In this document: piece after piece, positions 1-6,000 of the stretch | Numbering within the stretch: position 1 is the stretch's first letter | How the letters are laid out: the number at the start of each line of letters is the position of its first letter | The notes under the pieces: model-generated | What the model saw: only the letters and a program-made list of their open reading frames with translations | Database searches by the model: none | Told to the model about the DNA's origin: nothing | Made by a program: the position numbers and the translations under genes | Assembly: GCA_028701415.1 (NCBI GenBank) | Contig: JAQVQU010000041.1 | Coordinates: 5,151 to 12,555 of the forward strand | Source: Clostridia bacterium | Lineage (GTDB): Bacteria > Bacillota > Clostridia > Christensenellales > DTU072 | Reading direction: 5' to 3' | Length of the DNA stretch: 7,405 nucleotides

Positions 1-18
1 GATACTTAAAGTAGAATA
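1..18. other. Short 3' flank after the stop codon
   Basis: Only 18 bases follow the TAA. They are AT-rich and show no inverted repeat, T-run or start of another gene. A terminator, if there is one, lies beyond the window. Confidence 0.5.
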
Positions 19-3000
19 TTAATATCTCTTTCTAAATAGAAGTGCCCCGAATCCGATAATAACTATTAGGGCGATGATTCCCAGTATTGCATATAATATT
101 ACGTTTCCATTGGTTTCCTCTAAGAAGGAAATGCTGGTGATGTTTTCTCCAGTTATGGTCACATATCCGTCATCCTCAACGTCTACTTCATATGAAGTAT
201 ATATTCCGTTTTGAGCAACTAATACTATAACGCTTTCATTGTTTTCGACAGCACTCGGAACCTTAATTCTTATTGAGGAAATACCTTTGTCAATTATGGT
301 TTGAGTATCGGGATCTATTACTGATAAGTTAAAGCTTCTAATGACATCCTGGTAGCGAGAGATATGATCTTGTATCTCTTTACTGTTAGTATCAGCTTTT
401 TCCATATTGAGGATTAATTCAGGTTCGAAACCATCTTCTGTTATCATTGTAGCATCAATTCCATTTGATTCTGTTACTAGTTTATCCTGGTAAATTGCAA
501 TAGTCACAAGAACTGGTTCAGGAGCATAAAATGCTTCAGATTCATCAGCTGTCAGAGTAACTGAATATCTACCTGGCCCTACAAATGCATTGTTTATTTC
601 AGTTTCATTTACAAAGAACCTTACCTCTTCTCCACTACTGCATTCGGCGTTAATGTACCTTGCCATTCCATCGTAAGTGAAGGTGATGGAAGTATATTCA
701 GTAGTAATTTCAGAGGAGTATTTATGTATAATATATACTGCATCTTCAAAGGTAACTAAGTAGTTAGAATTACTGTAAATAGCAGTTAAAGGATAATGCC
801 CCATACTGAATCCGGGTTCCTTTGATATGACAATATTCAAAGTGGAAGGTGTTTCTGAATAGGCCATATTTCCTGAGGTAATCTCAAAGGACATTTGATT
901 TATTTGTAAAGATTCTTCCGACCCAGTATATTGAGTCTCTTGGTTTGTAAGTGTTACGGTAAGAGGCCTCTTAGTAATTGTGTAAGTTCCTTGTACATAA
1001 GTAATATCATAATTTGAATTAAGGATGTTATCTCCGAAAATCACATATTCACCCACATTTTTAATTGAGAAGGCATTTGTAGTAAGCTCCCCAGAAAGAG
1101 TATCCCCTTGGACAATACTACCAAGAGTAACTGAGTAGTCTAGTTGGGTAGGTGAATTACCATAAACCTGAGTTTTGTTATTTGCAGCAATTGTAATTGG
1201 TCTTCTTACTATTGTGTATTTATCTTGGAAGTCAACTAATGTAATATCGTAATTTGGGTTGAGTAAAGAAATTGTTCCTATAGTAATATCATATGTTCCA
1301 ACATCAATTCCACTTCTGCCAAGAATACCATATAGCTCGGTTTCGGTATAAGCTAGAGATCCTTCTATAATCTCGTATTCAACCTCAACAACAGCATCTC
1401 CGTAAACTTGAGTTGCAACATCTGGAGAAATGGCCAAAGCACGCTTTGTTATGGTGTATTTTACTCCAGTTGTGAAAGTAATTTCATAATTAATGTTTCT
1501 TTCGAAATTACTTATGAGGGTTCCTTGATTTATCTCATATATCCCAACTTGTATTGTATCTTCACGTTCAATCTCTCCCTCAAGTTCATCTGACCCAATT
1601 AATTCTCTGCTAAGATTATATGTTAGAGGCTGTTCAGGATCCCCATATTCAACAGTTATTGGGTTGGGGGTAATTGTGACCGCTACTTTAGTTATAGTAT
1701 AGTTTGCGCCGGTGAAGTTAATATCATAATTGGGGTTGTTTTCATTTGTGAGGGAGCCTTCGGTAATCGGATATACCCCAGCATTTGAGCCCGCTAATTT
1801 TACAATTTCCCCATTGAGTTCCTCAGGGAATACTAGCCCTGAATTAAGCTCAGGCTCTGCAACCTGATAGGTTAGGGCTTGTGCAGGATCGCCATATTGT
1901 ATAGTTATGGAATCAGCGGTGACATAAACGGGTCTTCTATTGACTATAAATTTGTCTTGTAGATCCGTTATTTGTAAATCATAGTTATGTTGACTATCGA
2001 GATCGATAGAGAAAGAAACTATGTCGTAGCTTCCAACCGATGCACCCGTATCCTTTACATAAGTAATTTGTATAATGTCTCCATAGAATCCAGTTGAATA
2101 ATTAATTGATTTAGAAGCCTCAGCAACTCCATCATAGAATTTACTTACAGGAGTTACTTCTGAGATTGTGACTTCTCTCTTAGTTATCTCAAATACATCG
2201 TTTCCTGCATTCGGGGCAAGGGTTACAACGTAATTACTATTAGTAAAGGAGGATATCTCCAAGTCATATAATCCAACATCTTCGCCTTGTTGACGGGTGT
2301 AATTAACTACTATATCACTATCTTCTCCCAGTCCAGCGATTGTCTTTACGAAGGTCTTATCTGTTTCGCCATATATCTTTGTAAGATTGTCTATATCATC
2401 GACAATTTCGGATGAAATGATGTTCTCAAGCTCGTACGGAGATATTTCAACCGTAACTGAAACAGAGGTCGATTTATAATTTTTTGTAGGTAGAGAACTA
2501 AGGGTAACAAAGTATGTCCCAACATTTCTAAAGGAGTTGGCTATTGAATAATTTATTGAGGTTTCAGAATGGCTGAGAGATGCATCAATGCTTTGGGTGT
2601 TCGCATTGTATATTAGAGCCAATAAGTATTGATCTTCGACTAACTGAGTTCCGTCGTTAAAGGATATAACAGAGCTTGCTTGGGTTATACCAAAGGAAAT
2701 AATGTCATTGAAAGAAATAAGATAATTACTGTTTTGTCCTTCCAAATTACTTAAAGTTCCTTGGGTTATCTTATACCCTCCAACTGCTTCGCCAATTTCC
2801 CTTGAAAGTAGCCCTGTAAGAGGATATCCAGAGACAAGGCCTCCTTGTGCTCCCGTTACGGTATATGTGAACACTGGATCAATCTGACCATATTCTTTTG
2901 TTTGATTAGAAGCGGGAGTAATTGTTATGGGCCTAGGGGTAATAGTATATATTCCCGCAGTAAACGTAATCTGATAATTTGGATTTACTCCCTCATCAAG

Positions 3001-6000
3001 CATATTCCCTGCAGTAATCTGATATGTTCCTACAGTAGATCCAGCTTCTCTTGAAAGTTGGGTTATAGGGCTTAAAGTTCCTCCATCCCAAGTAGCAGGC
3101 CTTGTGCCCCCAGTAAAGATGTATGATAGAGAAGTGGGTGCGTTGCCAAAAACTTGAGTTTTATCTTCAGCTTTTACGCTTATAGGTCTTTTATTAATTG
3201 AATAATAAACGGTAGTGGCGTCCAGAATAATATCATAATTGGGGTTGTTAAGAGTCCCTATTATTACAGGATACTGACCCACAATCATTATATTACCAGT
3301 AGCTCTTGATAACGATCCAGAGAGATTGTATCCCTCGATAATAGGAGGATTAGAGGATTCAAATCCCTCTCTTAAAGAAACGGTATATGTAATGCCTTCC
3401 TCGGCATATCCGTAAATACTAGAAGCAGCATTAGGAATAATTGTAATGGGTCTCTTAGTCACTTTGTATTTACCTAAGTTATTGACAATGGAAATGTTAT
3501 AGTATGAATTTGCAACTGATCCAATATATATGTTGTATGAGCCAACAGTGAGGCTTGACCCACTGGATTCACGAAGTAAAGAACCAGTCAATGAATCAGT
3601 TCCAATTAAACCACCCGAAGCATAGGTAAAATCTAATGTAGAAACCTCTGCTTCTCCAAAAACTTGGGAGACTTCAGTAGGTTGAATCGATATATTTCGT
3701 TTGTTAACAGTCAAATACGTAGGAGCACATTGCTGAATATAGTAGTTAGGATCTTCTCCGAGTCTTTCATGATTCATATAAATCGCATGTGTAGAACTAC
3801 TCAAAGTCCCTTGCACAATTTCATATGAACCTGGAGTAGGAACAGAGGTTGCAGTATCTAATTTAAGTTTTCCGCTGAAATATGAGGCTGCTATTTGGAC
3901 TCCTCCGTTGGTAAAAGCTTCAAAGATTAAGCCTCTCCGTCCGTTATAATTTAGAGGGTCTTCAAAAGTTCCATATAACTGGTCCAAAGTAGTTCCATAA
4001 ACAATATTTTGACCTGCAAGAGGTTTAATGTTTGCAACCAACATATTAATCACATATCGTCTAGTCCCGTTAAAGGTAATTGAGTAGTTGGGGTTATTTG
4101 TATTAGTGACTGAACCTTGCGAAATGTCGTAAGCACCAACAGGTACAGCACCGAATTCGTCCAAAGTCCATTGAGCTGGGTCGAGATACAATTGTCCAAC
4201 AAGAGTGTCTCCAAAAGGAAGAGAGGCAGGAGTAGTTGTCCATGTCAGTTCGGAGTTCTGTTTGATATCGACTGCATAGTCCATACTCCATAGCTTTGCA
4301 AGTACGACTATTCCTAAAGGATTAATTGTAAATATTTCAGGTGAAGCGGTGATGGAATAATTACTGTTTGCAAGTGTTCCCTTGGAAATAGCATATGTTC
4401 CAGCATTGTTTCCAGCCACTCTAGTAAGAGACCCAGTTAACACATCGGTACCAATCAGGGCTTCTTTCCCAGGATCTCCGGTATACGATAGCGAATAGGT
4501 TAGTATAGGGTCTTGAACTCCATAAGTTTTCGATAAATCAGGTGTTGGTGTAACCGTAATAGGCCGTGTTGTAATAGTATAAGAGCCATTGGTTATCTGG
4601 CTGATATTGTAGTTGGGATTATTTGAAGCTAGTCCAAAAGAAGAGGAGGGAGTTAAATTATCTTTTAATACGTAAACCCCTACATTAAGACTGGTTGTTT
4701 CAGTAGTTGATTGAGCATTTAGTGTTCTAGAAAAACTACCAAATAATGTATCATCTAAATATAAAGTTCCTGATGTCACAGTATAATCGAAACTCAACAT
4801 TGTTTCCCCATACACCGAAGAGAGAGTAGGAGCGGCTATCTGCACATCACGTTTATTGATTGCAAATCCGACTGGAGTAGTAGAAAATTGAATATCGTAG
4901 TTGGTGTTGTTTTCGGATGTTAAGGTATTTTGAATAATTCTGTATTGGCCGACATTTTCCCCCGGTCTGTTTCCAGTTCCACCCAAGAAAGCTTCTAGTT
5001 CACGAGAAAGTATTCCAGTTAGCGGGCAATCGGAAAGGACAGAAGTTAAAGTATTGGTCGTGGTATACACATCAGAAAGGCTATATGTAAACGTTGGATC
5101 GGAATTTCCGTAGATTTTGCTTTGGTTTCCCGAAGGAGTAAGAGAGATAGATCTTGTAACTACTGTATAGTTTGCCGTATTAAAAGCCACATCATAATTT
5201 GCATTGAGTGTAACAGAGGTATCTCTAACGATGGTGTATACTCCCACATCAGGATGAGTTCTTCCAACTGCAATATTTTTATCGCATTCAAGAGCAACTC
5301 CAAGGTTATCGCTTCCTATAATACCGTTAGAAAGCTGGTTATTTGGATCGACACTTGTCCATTTGAGTTCTTTTGCAGGTTCTCCAAAAACCTGTGTTTC
5401 CGCTGTGGCGGATACAGTAATGGGTCGTTTGGACACGGTCAAAGTAATTGATATATTGGAAGGAGAGTTATAATTTGCTGCATTTGCTCCCGACAACGTG
5501 TATTTCACATAATATGTCCCGCTAGCACTTACCTGAGGGGTGAGGGGCATGGGAGTTGATATATCAAATGAGAAAGATCCGCCTGAGAGGACCACAGAAG
5601 TGGCAGAGGCGTTAATTGCGCTTCCTACAATAGAGTTGCTGTCGACATTTGTTCCGTAAACTATAGTAATGTTGTCAGCTGACAAGGTAACATTGGCTTT
5701 AACTATTTTGAAAGTTGTGTTAAGGCTACCAGTGTAATTGCCTGTCCCACTTATATTGCAAGTATATGTTCCGACATTAGTTGGAGGTGCCGCATAAGAG
5801 AATGTGAAATCACTTGGCGAAAGCAATGTATATGAAAGAGCATTGTCAGTTATATTCGGTTGTGGTTGGTGAGGAGAGGTATCAAAAGTGATATCCGAAA
5901 TTGGAGTAATTGAAACATTTCCAACTATTGTTTTTTGAGTTATGGAGGTTGTACAGGATAAACCACTATTTGTGATAGTATAGTTATCTTTTGAACTTCC

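Noticed and set aside
961..972. Perfect 12-nt palindrome (AAGAGGCCTCTT) as a possible operator
   Set aside because: It lies inside the coding sequence where it encodes the KRPL linker that recurs at module boundaries. The palindrome is best explained by these codons.
4103..4291. 62-codon minus-strand open frame in another frame of the same strand
   Set aside because: It overlaps the main gene out of frame, is Cys/Arg/Ser-rich and has no family resemblance. It is a shadow.
484..5430. Regular spacing of about 240-300 nt considered as a CRISPR-like or DNA-level repeat array
   Set aside because: The period matches protein modules, the conservation is at amino acid level, and the spacing and unit length are far larger than CRISPR repeats.
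5122..5451. 109-codon open frame on the plus strand
   Set aside because: It is wholly antisense to the array, its translation is Ser/Arg/Ile/Cys-rich with no recognisable domain, and it arises from the biased codon pattern of the repeat gene. It is a shadow frame.
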